Positions 34,867 through 48,300 of a stretch of DNA of 64,000 bases are shown here, piece after piece. The notes beneath the pieces are model-generated. The model worked only from the letters and a program-made list of their open reading frames with translations. It had not been told where the DNA came from and made no database searches. A program made the translations under genes and the position numbers. Location: the NCBI GenBank assembly GCA_000328365.1, contig KB299669.1, forward strand, positions 2,527-66,526, given 5' to 3'. The DNA is from Capitella teleta. Its lineage: Eukaryota; Annelida; Polychaeta; Capitellidae. Numbering within the stretch: the stretch's first letter is position 1; each line of letters starts with the position of its first letter.

Positions 34867-37800
34867 TCAAGGACGCTCGGTGCATTGCTGAAAAATAAAA
34901 ATGAAATGCGATATTCTGAATGGAATCCACCAGTGTTTAGATCACCAAATAAGACTAACATCAAACTCCTAATTGCAGTCAACTTAATTAAGTCCTAATT
35001 AGGAAATCAGTTCGTCACATTTGCCACCGGAACCGGTTAAATATACCTTTGAATGAACAATGATCTGCGAGGAAAGAAAAAGCGGAATAAAAGGTTAGAG
35101 CGACGTCAAATCTCGCGCATCTCAGAAGAGTAAATCAAATGACAGAAAAGCTTAAGAATTATCACGAAAAGCAAAAGCCCAGCGCATCAGATCTGCCGAG
35201 GAGGACCTACTTTGTATTTCTCCATCAGTTCTTCCAATGAAGTTATTTGCACAATGAGTGCACGCAGCGCATTCTCATCTGCGAGGAAGACCACGTGATA
35301 TCATTCACAGCACCACGAAATGGTTACCTTTGACAAAACCGTCGCCGTGTTCTGCCAGGATCATCTTCAGAGCCAGAAGGCGCTCCTGGAGGACGATGAA
35401 GCCCTCGTGGTCGCCCCAGTGGGTCTTCAAAGTGTCCTCAATAACCCCCATCACGCGATCCAACTCCTTCTTGTCATAACCTCCAATGTTCTTCATCAAC
35501 TTCATCTGAACAAACGAGTTATCGACATGCAATAATAATATTGCGCCTCCTGCATCTCACCTCGCCGTCACTGTAGTCAGGTTTGAAGACTAACAACATG
35601 AAACAGATCAACCGTTGACCCATCCGCTTCACTGAATCAGTCCAAGCGGCCAGCAACTGTAACCTCAACCTTTCAAGGAATGAATGATACATATAGCTGA
35701 TTCCTAGCATGTGAGTAAGTCATACTTGACAGCAGCGTCGATTGCTTCTTTGAATGGGCCAGGTATGAGGACAATCAGCGCGGGTACTTCCGCTTCCTGG
35801 CCGCGACCGTTCCTCACGTTCCATGATTTTGGGTTTGAGTTGTCCAAGAGAAGTAGATCTTCGCCTTCGCGTATGCTGATCTGCAAGCATTGGTCAGTGA
35901 AATGGGCATATGGACATTGTTCGTACCTCTGTCGTTTCGTAATCAGCCAGTGCCCTGCACGGCAGTTTCTCTTTCACGGGACCCGTTCGGTAGTGAACAG
36001 GGACAGTCTGGGATGCAGACGCCCAAAACCGGTCCACTTTGGACTCCCACTGTCGCATGGCTGTGACCATGTCCTAAAATGTGTTCACGTATTAGTGGGC
36101 GTTTGCTTGTTATTCGTGAATCACATACCTGCATTTCTTGTGAAAGTCTGCCGACATCTTTGAAGTCGCCGGTCAAAGAGTATGTTTCGTTGCTCTTATG
36201 TAAGCGATCAAAGTCAGACAACATCCACCGACAACTCTCGTCCAATTCGTGGAAAAACTAGGAGAAGGAAACTGGCGTAAGGGTGTGTATCTTGGGATGT
36301 TATAAATTAAAGATTCATTGAATCATTGGGGGAAAAAGAAGTAAACTATCATGTATTCTCTGCACAAGACTTGATGTGTCCTTGAGAGCCAATGTGCAAA
36401 CATTTGGCCACGCTTACATTATGTGGTCGAGTCTTTTTTACATACATTTTTCTCAAAAGATGCATTCCTTCATTCCTTTGTAAAAAAAAATAAATATTTA
36501 AAAAACCTACCATCAAACGAATGTATTGTTCAGAAAGTAGAAGAAGAAAAACAAACCCACTTTTTTTTACCCCCATATTAAAAATTGTCGGCGTCATATA
36601 TGTATGCTTCTAACCCAGACAGGTGCTATGAAGCACTTCGGATGAATGAAAGTGTGTGACAGATTCAATTCAAGAGAAACATTTAATTCAAATTTTCACA
36701 GGGAAAAAAAACTCCTCATTTCCTCTCTCGAATACACTGTCGTCTGGAACTGTTAGCTGAGTAGCGCTGAATGCTTTTGCCTACCCTTAATTATCGCTTT
36801 TCATATGCAGTTTGAATGAGGCTGTTTGTATAGTGATATATATATAGTCTACAGCATTCGCGTGAATTGACGTCAGACGTGAATTGACGTCCCCGGCGTC
36901 AGATGCACACGTCATACGTCTCTCACCTGGTGGTAAGCTGAGCTGTTTTTCAGGTGCACGTCTGTACATTTCACCATCTTCACAATCCACTCCCAATTAT
37001 CTTTCAAGCCGAAAATGCAATCCTGATCAGATATACCACAAACTTCGATGATGTAATACCGTATGAGCACACCTCACATACCTGAGCGCTGGGTGCAATG
37101 AACCCGTGTAGATTAGAACCACCTGTTGGGGGTTGGTCGCCTTCTTTGCCTGTCCTGGTCTCCGGTTTCACCAACTGGACGGCTCTGCAATCCATGGTGT
37201 TGGATAACCTCTGGAGGAATCGAATGATGATCACGTGACACAGAATTAATCACCATGGCAACAACCTACCCCGCAGTCTTCTTCCAACTTGGCCACTTCT
37301 AACATTGTCTTCAGACATCCTAGTTTCTTTGCATGTAATTCCTGCAGTATTCAACCAATCAGTGATCAGTATAACGCGAAATGTACTTAGCAATACCTTG
37401 AGGTTACTGAATGCGTCTTCTAGATGGTTTCTCTTTTCTGTGTCTCTTTCCTAATCAAAAGCTTCGTAACTTTTGCTAAACTCTTATCATAAATTCACTT
37501 ACATTGTTCCGTACTCGGTCGATGGATCTTTCGAAATCTCTGATGACGTCAGCCCTCTGTGTTTCTGTATCCAAGCCTTGTTCCAACATGAACCTGTTCT
37601 TTCCATATTGCGCCGTGTCCAACTCTTTCTGTGAAATTCAACGTCATCCATGAATCCACTCTTTATTCTGATACCGCAAATCCCCTTCGCATTGAATAAT
37701 TATGATCCATAGTATCATTGTAGAAAAGTGCAGTTTATTTAGTTTTCCTTGGCTTTGATGATTAACAACAAGGATTTCATTTTTAATGAATTCAATGGAA

Positions 37801-40800
37801 CCAGGAAATCCGTGACTCTATTGCCGAGTACCCATCCTCTAACCCACTCGATGAATCACTCCAGTACCGACTGACATTAACCTTCTTTTTTTTCTTTTTC
37901 TTTTTTTTTTGACAAACAAGTCCGGTATGCTAATGCCTTCAATTGTCTCCGCTGAAGTGATGAGCCTGGGGATATCTCACCTTTTGCTCATATATAAAAT
38001 CCAAACAGTCGTCGTAAGAACTTCTGCCCTGGAGGTGAGAAGAAAAATTGTTGAATAATCATCGATATTTTTGCCGTGCAAATATGAATGAGAGGAAGCT
38101 ATTTAAGGTCCACTTACTCCTTTCAAGTCGAACTTCCTCACTGTTATGGAGGTCGAATGGCTTGGATTCTGAAAGATAAATGTATTAAATGAGTGATGAT
38201 ACTGATCCATGATATACGACTACAATAATAAAATTGGCGTTTGGTTTGTGCTCAACATGCTCGCAATATGCACAATGGTCGTGTGACTCTTTCGATAGCA
38301 TTGATGGTGAGAAAGCATTTGAGATGATTGTAGACGACTATGTTATTCAGTGAAATATTAAATGTTTAATGAGATGCTAATGTAAACTGGTAATATAATA
38401 TCGACCCCAAACACCAATAAACACCGATAAAAATGTTTCTCTGTCAGAATTATTCTTTTCTTGTTATTCTTTTTTTTTTCTTTTTTTTTTTTCTTTTTTT
38501 GAGATCTTGGGACTGATGATATATGGATAAATGCGACATTAACATGTCATCAAGTAATTCATGCAAGAAAACAGATCAAGAATAAATTACATAAATCTCA
38601 GATTTTTCTCACCATTCTGTTGCCAGCATAATAACATGCCCTATTTTAAACATTGAGGAATTCGCATAAACACGCCCGAAAGTATTTTCAGCTCAAACAA
38701 TGAGTACTAAGGCTTGATCTTCCACGACCTACAGACTAATACAGAGGTATATGTTTAGCATAATTTAAATACCACGTGGCGCGTTTCCCTGTACGCATCA
38801 TGACTCATTGTGTGGAATGCAAGTGATTTTTTTTTCTCCTCTTCATCGCATGTTAAAGTTACATCGCCTGTAGTCATTGCCCTGCAAACACTAATGGGTA
38901 GATGCTATTTCCTTTTTAACCGCTGACTAACTGTACTCAGCAAATTCGCTCTCGCATAGCGTACCCATATATTGATTGATATTACCTGAGATTTGGGGAG
39001 TAATTTTGCAAACAAAACTGTGTGAGGCCCGCAATCTTGCTCTGGCCTTTGGACACTGTAGTATAGTTAAGTACTTGTGTGTTGGTTGTACCATGTTCAA
39101 TTATTTATGCTGCATTCAAATGCATTCAGGGACGCGTGCACAAGCAACCCACATATCAATGTAAATTTTTGCGCTAATCCAAGGAATTGCTTGAGAGCAT
39201 GTAGGGGTGTAGCCATTTGTATCCTTGTACCCAGCAGAAGTCGATGGGCTCTTAGCATCCTTCATAATTGTAATCAAGGTAAAGGAAGGTTCGTTTTCGA
39301 CTCGTCACAACAGCGCAATTTCCAAAACTGGTATGGTATTGCGAAGTGAATTATGTGAACATAGGGGATGGAAGAGCGCTTTACTATTGTAAATTGCAGA
39401 AAAAAAAATTGATACATATCATGAACAAATTGGCAATATGAAGATAATACGATATTCGTTAATGACATATAAAAAGAAAAACAATTCTCACGCTGCTAAA
39501 CAAAAACAGAAAATATAATTCGTTTAAAACTCTGTAAACTATTTGTATACAATAATTTTATCATGTGTCATATGTTTTTCTCTCTCGGTCTTCTCGGTGT
39601 GAATGAAACGGCTTGACTGGCGGCCTCATTTTTTATGAACTGAAAAACATATTTTATGTGCTTTCCTCTTGCGAAACGTAGTATTAAAACTTACATTACG
39701 CGTATATTAAATCTTTAGAATATATAACTTAAAAGCTATCTACATCTCAACACACTTTTCTTGGAAGTTTCTGACGGATTCACATGCATGTTACGAAATC
39801 GAATGATTGCAATGAAACACAAATGATCCCGACAATGCAAAGCCAATTCTCACTTACCTTGTTAAACAGTTCAGCTGCCACATATCTTTGCTGGGCCATT
39901 CTATAATCTTAGATCCTTTGCCAGGTTAACGCTTCAGATTATGATAGCCAAGTTTTGAAGATGTTTTCATTTAAAGACTTTTGCTTCACTGCTCCGCTTT
40001 TGTGATGGGACCCAAAGTGAATGTTTTGTGACTCAGTCACTCTGTGGGGTGTGTGTGTGTGGGGGGGGGGGGGACGTATGTGGATGTAACTTGAATCGAG
40101 ATGAGCACGGCACGGGCATGTTAATTAAACGGTGTGAAACGGAAGGTGTGTGCGCTGGAAATAGTCGAGTGTTTTATTTATTAGGTAAACAGACGATGAT
40201 GATCGTGTCGCAAGAGAAGGGGGGGGGGCGGGGGCGAAGTTTGTTTGTTTATCCTGGCATCTATTCTTACACTTAGGAGGGAACAACACATCAGTATCCA
40301 GTGGTGAAACGGCTGAAAATGGTATGGTGCTGTATTTATAAGGAATAAGTTGCATTGTGTTAGCAAATGGGCGTTATTCTTGCGTCTATCTGTTGCATTC
40401 AACTTTTATAGCGATTTTTTATATTGTTCAATGTAAAATTCCATACGATGAAAGCAAAAATACTAGTAATATGTGCAATTACTGCCCCTAATCCTAGTAT
40501 ATACTATATATATAATGGTGACTATAGTAGCATGATGTTTTGCTGTGCTATATGGATTTCCTGAATGTCATCATTAGGCCTATTGTAGACTACTTATGCA
40601 ACATTTGTAGCATCTACACTAAAGAGAGTAGTGCACTATATATCTCCGCCTTCGACCTCCGAATGTTGTCCTCTCGGTTTAGCATTAGTTTAATGCCAGC
40701 AGCAGTTTCAGCACAATTTGGCAAATGCGCGAACTGCACCTAACCTGGGGTTTTTACTCACTAAATGTGTCGATATGGCAAATAACAATATTGAATGCGA

Positions 40801-40869
40801 TGATATTGATGACATACGTACCTCGTAGGAATCGTATTTGTCTCGATAGCTGCGAAACCGCGACGACAT
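34867..40869 (-). CDS. Compact plakin-family protein (spectrin-like helices plus SH3)
   Basis: About 480 aa in 16 used exons. Alternative first exons: 40822-40869 (MSSRFRSYRDKYDSYE) or 39858-39899 (MAQQRYVAAELFNK), both phase 0. Common exons: 38118-38168, 37981-38028, 37503-37628, 37397-37450, 37270-37341, 37082-37210, 36927-37022, 36129-36257, 35927-36073, 35726-35880, 35561-35669, 35328-35505, 35211-35278, 35047-35064 (18 nt), 34867-34887. The order helical repeat, VHLKNSSAYHQFF, CRALADYETTE, SH3 (ISIREGEDLLLLDNS, QEAEVPALIVLIPGP), KEAIDAA, LAAWTDSVKRM is that of the plakin domain of desmoplakin, periplakin and envoplakin. Plakins tie junction proteins to the cytoskeleton; here the rod and plakin-repeat tail are absent and the protein ends QCTERP, so it is a stand-alone plakin domain. 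The linker 37082-37210 is a proline/glycine insert. Confidence 0.85.
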
Positions 40870-40978
40870 TATGCTCCCTTATAATCCAAAATGATTAACA
40901 ACAAAGGACGACAACTCATATGTCATAACACTTAAAATCATCGATTCTCAGTGACTACTTCACTTCACTCGAGCGCCA

Positions 40979-40985
40979 TATATAG
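40979..40985 (-). promoter_or_regulatory. Candidate TATA/CArG-like box upstream of the plakin-like gene
   Basis: CCTATATATGG on the minus strand, about 110 nt ahead of the ATG at 40869. It works as a TATA box and is one A/T longer than a CArG box. Confidence 0.35.
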
Positions 40986-40987
40986 GC

Positions 40988-42394
40988 AGACAGAACACCT
41001 ATTTTTCCTCGCCTTAGGCACGTTCGGACATTTTTCCCTAAGTGCGAGGACGTAGAGAGAAGCAAGGAGATCTTTGGTTTCACAATTGTTTGCATTTGTG
41101 TATTTTTCCCCCCTCTTTTATTTTTTTTTCTTTAAGCCTCGCATTAGGAATCTATTCAGCTATATGTCACCGCATGCGCACACTGACAATTTCCTGAATT
41201 TTTGCTCATCGCGTTGAGCTTCCGATGCCAATTTTATACTTTACTTCGTGCCGGAAACGCCTCGCTGCTTTCTTCATGCACTGAGCGTGAGCAGCGCGCA
41301 TTTCGCACATGTGCTCAGCACTGAGTCACTTCCACAACTCAGCTCACATCGCTACACAACCAGTAACCACACCTCAATTATGCTTCTATAAATACTGAAG
41401 AGGCTTTTATTTGATTATTTTTCGATTGAACTCAATGTTAGAACCCTATACCTTGGATTATATACGCCTGTATTAGTCCAGACAAATTAGCTAAACAAGT
41501 GCGATGACTTTGCAACAGAATCATGAATGTCATTTTGTTGGACCTGATATCTAATATATCTATGTAATATATCTATGATCTCTGATACGCCAGAAGAGGA
41601 TATCCTTTGTGGGGTTTTAACTCGGCTAGATGTCAGACATAACAGTGAACTGAAGAGTATTTTGCAAGTCCTGCAGATTTGAACCCCTGGTTAAAATTGT
41701 TAGGCTCAAACAGTATTGAAGGTCAAAGGTGAGGGCGAGAGGGGGGTTGGGTGGGTAAAAGAGAATTATTTGGCTAGTTTCAATGAACCAGCGTCAGGTA
41801 TCAAGTCACCCAATGTTGAAGGATTTGTGACACATAATTATTACCTCAAAATAAAGCTTATGACCTCAGGCAGTGGAATAACTCATGTCAACAGGAAATC
41901 ATGCGCCAACTGCTTGATAAGTTGTACGGACGGACTGTCTAATTACATCCGTGTTTTCCTTCAGAAACTCTCTGCACAACTTCAGTCCGGATTGCACATC
42001 GGGCACGTCGATGCATTAACACTCAGATTTGTCAAGCTGGGTCTCCATAGATTAATATAACTCTTAAATTTCCTTAAATTTCAATATAAATTTCTCTAAA
42101 TTTTCAATATATAGTTTGATCGCATTTGTCATAACATAATTATGGCTTTAATTTTAGTGACACTCTAGTCTTTTTGATGATCTCCGTTTCTGTTTTGTGC
42201 TTGGGTAAAATTATATGGTAACACGTTAATATGATTTGTTTTATTCCAAGATGTGCATACTAAACCAATAATATCACAACAAACCAGTTCAATGGACTCA
42301 ATTAAAACAGTGCGTGTGCAAACACAATAAACTACTAATCATGTAGATCAAATGAAAGCGATAAATACACGATACAATTGCCAAATATTTCAAT
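40988..42394. other. Intergenic stretch between the IP3 receptor and plakin-like genes
   Basis: Includes the IP3-receptor 3' UTR, with a minus-strand AATAAA at 42239-42244. A 114-codon plus-strand frame at 41716-42060 has no family resemblance and is not called. Confidence 0.45.
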
Positions 42395-45300
42395 CTACTT
42401 GGGCTTTTCTTCAGTGGATTCCGCATCTTCAAGAGTTATTACTTCGTCGTTTGCTTGTCTTCTCGAATCCAGAATTGACGTCTGGGGTCGTTCGAGTGCC
42501 TCCATATATCTTTGATCACCTAAACTCGAGCTTGGTTGATCGATGACAGCTGACGGAGGCGCCTCCGCAATGAGGGCGAACACAGAAGGTTGCTTACTCA
42601 GTAGTTTCTTCGATGTTTTGTTCTCCTTCTCCCATTGCTCCTGCCGAGATCTCTCTTTCTCAAACTCCACCTCGGCTTCCTGGAAGGTGAAATTATTCTT
42701 AACGTCAGAATCTGTAAAAAAAACCAAAAACAAAATCGAACCAATTGCTTGATTCTCTGAACCATGTATGACATCTTCTTCTCAAGAATGGCCAATTTCC
42801 TCTCCTCCTGGTCCTCTATGTACTCCAAACATAGCGCCCGATCTTTAGGGAAGAAATCATACTCTTCCTTTGCAAGCTGTAAATCAGAATTGGAACTTCC
42901 CTTTTGCTGCTGTGTAACTGTTGACTCACCTTGCGACTGACGTAGAGTTCAAGCGCAGTGTAATCATTGGTGCTGGTTTCGTCCAAATGGAGCATGAAGA
43001 ACACGTACGCCCACTGGTTGTGCTCCTGCTTCACGTGCCGCTCAAATCCCTGGAAGGGAAAGAGACAGTCTATGGTGTTACGCGTTGTTGCTGAAATGTA
43101 CGCCTGGTTTCCGTTCAAAGTCATGGCTCTCTCTGCCGCAAATGAAGCACATCGATTTCATTTCTTGGTCGGCTTGCCACTGAAATCAGAGCGCGTGAAT
43201 GACATGGACATGTTTCAACAATTATCTGCCAATTTAGGTTCTGCCCTCGTTTTCTACAATATGATTAACAGAGCTTAGTTGAGTTCATGAACACGACCTT
43301 CTTTTGATTTCCTTTATTTATTGAGGCTGATTGCTCGCCTGGGTAAATTAGGAAAATAATAGATGTCGCGCGTTAATGATGATAATAAAGCTGTGTTAGC
43401 AGTAAATTATATCCATGCTACTAATTACGAATATATAATTATGTGGATGTGGGTTGTTCTACTTGTGCTATGTAGTGAACAGTTGTTCTATAACCAACCT
43501 CCAAATTTCACGTCTCTAGTATTGTGCGTTCCATGTTTGGCGGAGAATATTTCGAACAATCCTCGTATATATAAATACATATTATTGCAAATGGAATCAT
43601 AACGCTCAGTTTTCGACAATCCATGCACTGACCACCTCGTGTTTCGTCAATGGAGTCACTAATCTGTTATGTAACTGAGGATTCTGCATGATCCTCGCGG
43701 TGACATCTTGTGGGACTAATATTGCCCATACTGAGATAGTTCTGTTTTCTTCTGTGTCATACGTGTAATTAATTACTTGGCATGTTGTAGACTATTTTGC
43801 TTGATTTTTTTTTGTGTTCAAACCCCGTTGCAATATATTATTACTCTGTTCAATTAAATTTAAATTTCAGCCCAATCACCAATATTGCCTAACGCTTTCG
43901 TCTGACTAATATCTGAGTACTTTTATGTCGAACTATCATTCGTCTAAATACTGTTAGGCGATAATTCTAATGTCATATTTAAACATGCTAATACTATCTT
44001 TTCTTTTTATCTTTTCAGCATATTGTGATTGTGATTATTATATCACATGTATAAGATTAAGATTTAATTCTGCATTATTCCACTCACTTTGCTATCTCGC
44101 AGCTCAGCAAAAGTATCAACAATTATTCCAAAAACGATGTTCAGGAGAATGGTAGAGATGATAATGAAGAATGAGAGGTCGACAGCGGCCTTACCAAGCA
44201 GGTATGTGAAAGGTTTATTCTCAGGTGATGCAAAACCCTAAAAGAAAGAGAAAGTTCAGGAGAGTTGGTTAGCTTGTTTGGACAAACCTCAGTCGGACCG
44301 ACGATTAATCCAACATGAAGCACGGACACAAAACACTCGTACATCGTATTGCAAAAGCTATCAGTAAACATCTCACGATAGAAGACGAAATGCACTTGGG
44401 TGAATATGTAAATGAGAATGAGGGCGTAGAATAAGGTCAGCAGAAGCGAGATTCCGTTCTTGGTGACGCTTCTGATTGCGCGATTGATGATTTGGTTGGA
44501 AGCAGCTGAGTGCAGCAAGTGGTAGGAGAAGAAGAAACCGTCGTGCGTCATGGCCAACACGGACACAAAGGGCAGAGACTGCGGAGAAAGATCATTCGAA
44601 TGGTAGCTAATTCCAGAATGATGTGAAGAACATACGAGATACCAGAGGCAGGCGACACTGATGAAGTGACTGCGGATGAAGGTATGCTCTTTGCGTTGCT
44701 CGGGAACTTGGTCAATCGGTCGAAATCGAATCCTTCTCTTTCTAAACGCAAATAATTAACTTGAGTTGGTTAAGTGAGCACGTTCTGGGTTCACTTCTTA
44801 CGTAAACCAATTCCGGAGGTAAGTAAACTTTGGAAGAGCTGGTCGGTGTATGAGGAAATATGCAATCATCACCAGTAACGACGCTATGATATGGCAGACG
44901 CTTAGAATAACGAAGAGTCGATGACTCCAGTCGTACCTCCAAATTGGTTTGAATCTATCAGGGATTAGAAGGATTGAAGACGGTTATATAATAAGCGTGA
45001 CGGAGAGAGAAAATGTGGAATTTACTCGGCACTCGCGAAAATACATGAAATGGATGCGAAGGCGTGGACTGGTGCACGTGGATTGCCCTTCGTGAAACTC
45101 ACACTGAATCGTCTTCATCGGCGTCCCAGCAAGCCGTAAATAGCACACATTGGAGAGAACTTAAGAAAATCATCGTGGTATTCAAATACTGCCTATGAAA
45201 ATACGTGAAAAGCACGTTAAATTGCGGCAAAATAGCTGCTTACCACCGGTTAATGAGAGTCCGACTGATGATGTTGTTGTATATCATTCTGGTGTATGCA

Positions 45301-48300
45301 ATGTCATCCTTGATTTCATTCACCCATTCCATGAAGTTCTTTATCCTTTCACTCGGATTTCGGTCAACTTCATAATTGAAACTTTCTTTCACCTTTTTAC
45401 GTAAGGCTCCCTGTGCATCATCGTTGTAATCTATTCGCTATTTAAAGTTTACAGCAAAAACTCACTCGGCACGTAACAGGGAAATTAATCCGATGAAGTT
45501 TGTCATTTTTGACGATTTCTATGGACATTGTATTATTTGAAAAGTATTTCCAAACTTCTTCGTTGCCTTTGGTGTTGAGGAAATCTAAGATAAGATTAAT
45601 CATTAGTAGATGGAGGTTCAATACTTTATTTAATTACCTCTCTTGATTGCGTTACCATCATGACACAGCTCAATCATGCGACATAGTATGAGGAAGTAAT
45701 GAAAGCCCACTTCCAGATACCAAGCCCTCGCTTGGCGGTCAGTATACTGAAATGGGTTCAATCGTAATGTCGTACCTGGTACGGTAATCCGTAACACGTA
45801 CCTTGTATAGTCTGCTTTGGTAAAAGCAACCAGACACCATTCTTCCGACACTGTCGGCGTCTAAGCTCTCAAGTATGACCTATTGGAATACAAAATAACC
45901 CAATGTTCTCTTCACATACTTAGCATAACCGACCTTTGAGGAATCGTCGCCGTCATCAGAAGGATTCTCCTCTGTCAGCACTCGAATGAGGTTTCCTATG
46001 CATTTCTTGACCCACAACATCTGAAGCATAAACGACGCGGGCTATTGCCGACCGTGCAACCGATGACCAACCAGCATGTCTGAGCATTCATTCAGACGCT
46101 TCTCTTGTAACACGTAATCCACGAAGTCGATTACTTTAGAATCGAAAAGCACTTGTTGGTTTCGTTGGTTGCCCTAAAGGAAGAGATATCAGTTTCTGTG
46201 CTGAAGGATAATTCTGTCATACCGAGGCAAACTCGACCAGGGTTTGCAGGACGCTGCCCAGTAGCACTATTGTGAAATCACTGACGTCTGCCAACAGGAC
46301 GTCCAGTAGAAGAGAAGTCTCAGCCACCATATTGCACGATAGGAAATTGTCGCTCTGCTCTCGGAAATAGTCCTGCAAATTGATTCATTCAAGTTTACAA
46401 GGATTGCAGCTGTGATCGAGAGTGATGGTGTTCTCTGATAAATACTAGTGAGTGCTATGTCCTGATAATATTTCACCTGTAGATTTCGGTTTTGACCATC
46501 GCACATCAGCCCCATGATCTTCAATATTAAACCCAGATTGCCGACCTTGGAGGCATCCGGTTGTTCTCTGATAAATGTATTCATACAATCTTCAATTTTA
46601 TCCTATGTTAAGAATCATTTATTGACAATCTACTATTATAGCGACATTCAACCAACTTTAGAAGTCTCTTTGGCCACAACTTCGATCATTTTCTTCACAT
46701 GAACAGTGACATTGCGATTATAAGATTGCCGTTTATCCTTCAACGTCGAAACCTTTGAAGCAAGATGAGATGTGACGATAGATAAGACATTGCATCTTAC
46801 GCTATGAAACATCGTGACCAGAGATTGCTTCGCGTCTTCCATCAGTAAACGAGGCTGTGTTAGGTTTATGGTGTCAGTAAAAGATTTGAAGATTCATTCC
46901 AGTTGAATTTACTCACTACAGCCCCTGCTTTGTGAGCAAGCATCTTCACACTTTCCACTGTGTCCAGGATGGCCGACTTATACTTTTGGTGAACCATTCG
47001 ACTATAAAATCATAGACTGCATTAGAAGTTTATGTGACATCATACTCACATTCCCTTGATCTCCATGGCTGCTTGTTGCGTTTTAGCTTTTAATGTGATG
47101 AAAAATCTCTCCTCTCGAGTTGATTTGAAGTAATCGAAGAGGCTTTTCTGCAATGATTGTCTGATTCGCCCGTTTCTCTGTAATCGCTTATATTACCTGA
47201 ACATTTGGGTTCCCATTGAACAACATGACGGAGAGGAAAGCAAGAACCTGTCGCACGGCATCATCGGAAGAGTTATGGGACAAATGCAGCATAATAGAAG
47301 GTATGGCATTGAATGAATTGATCAGGTTTTGAAGTTCTTTGATGCTTTTCAAAAGTCTGTCATTGAAATAGTGGTTAATCAACATAGTAATCAATCATTC
47401 CTTGCTTCTCACTTGCGAATAACTTTGTTTTTCTGTTGTTTTTTCTCCCAGTCTTCTGGTAATTTTATAATCTCATTATATATCAAACCAGTGAGAACCA
47501 TCATCGCCTTCATGTCCACATTTTCTTTGCCTTCTCTTAATTTCTTGTCTTTTGTAATTTTACATGAAAATCTGGGTCATAAAATTAGCAAAAAAAATGA
47601 TTAAAAAGAAAAGCAATTTGATTACAACCTAACCGGAAGTAGTTGATTAGGTGCATAGCTCGCCCATATTTTTGGTGAAGTAGTAAAGACGGTCTTTGAT
47701 CAATGAAACATTGAACCAAAATTTGAAATTCTGGGCTCAAAGGTAGCTCTTCGTCGCTATCAAAACGAGTGTACGCTGCGATGAAAGATGCGTATACGGG
47801 TATTCAGCAATAAGGTATTCAATGAGCTCTCAACGCGCTCACGTCTTTTCAGTGGGTATCCTATTTGTGCTTCAACCGTGTTCTCGCCACCGAAGATTTT
47901 TTTGACGTTGGCAGCAAACATATTGAAATCCTCATTGATATCCCCCTCGTCGTCATACTGATTGAGATATTTCTACACAATATATATTATTATACAACTT
48001 ATGAGCATAATTAAATCGTTTCAACTTCACCAGTCGCAGTGGAGTCGTAATCAAACCCCTTTTGACACAAAAGTTGGCTTCGATTAAATCCCAATCCTAC
48101 TGACGTCGACTTAAATGAAAACATACATCGAATTTATTATGCCAAACCTGTGGTTCTTTGTAGTCAGTCCTTTGAAAAACGGCGCGCAGTGTTCTTGCGT
48201 ATGTCTTGCGATGAGCCCAGGCACTGATCATTGGATCCATGGCTCTACCAAACATCTAACAGAGAAGGAAATGCGATTTGAGGTGACAATTCAATAGTTC

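Noticed and set aside
41716-42060. 114-codon plus-strand frame between plakin-like and IP3-receptor genes
   Set aside because: No recognisable motif, no promoter or splice support; probably chance.
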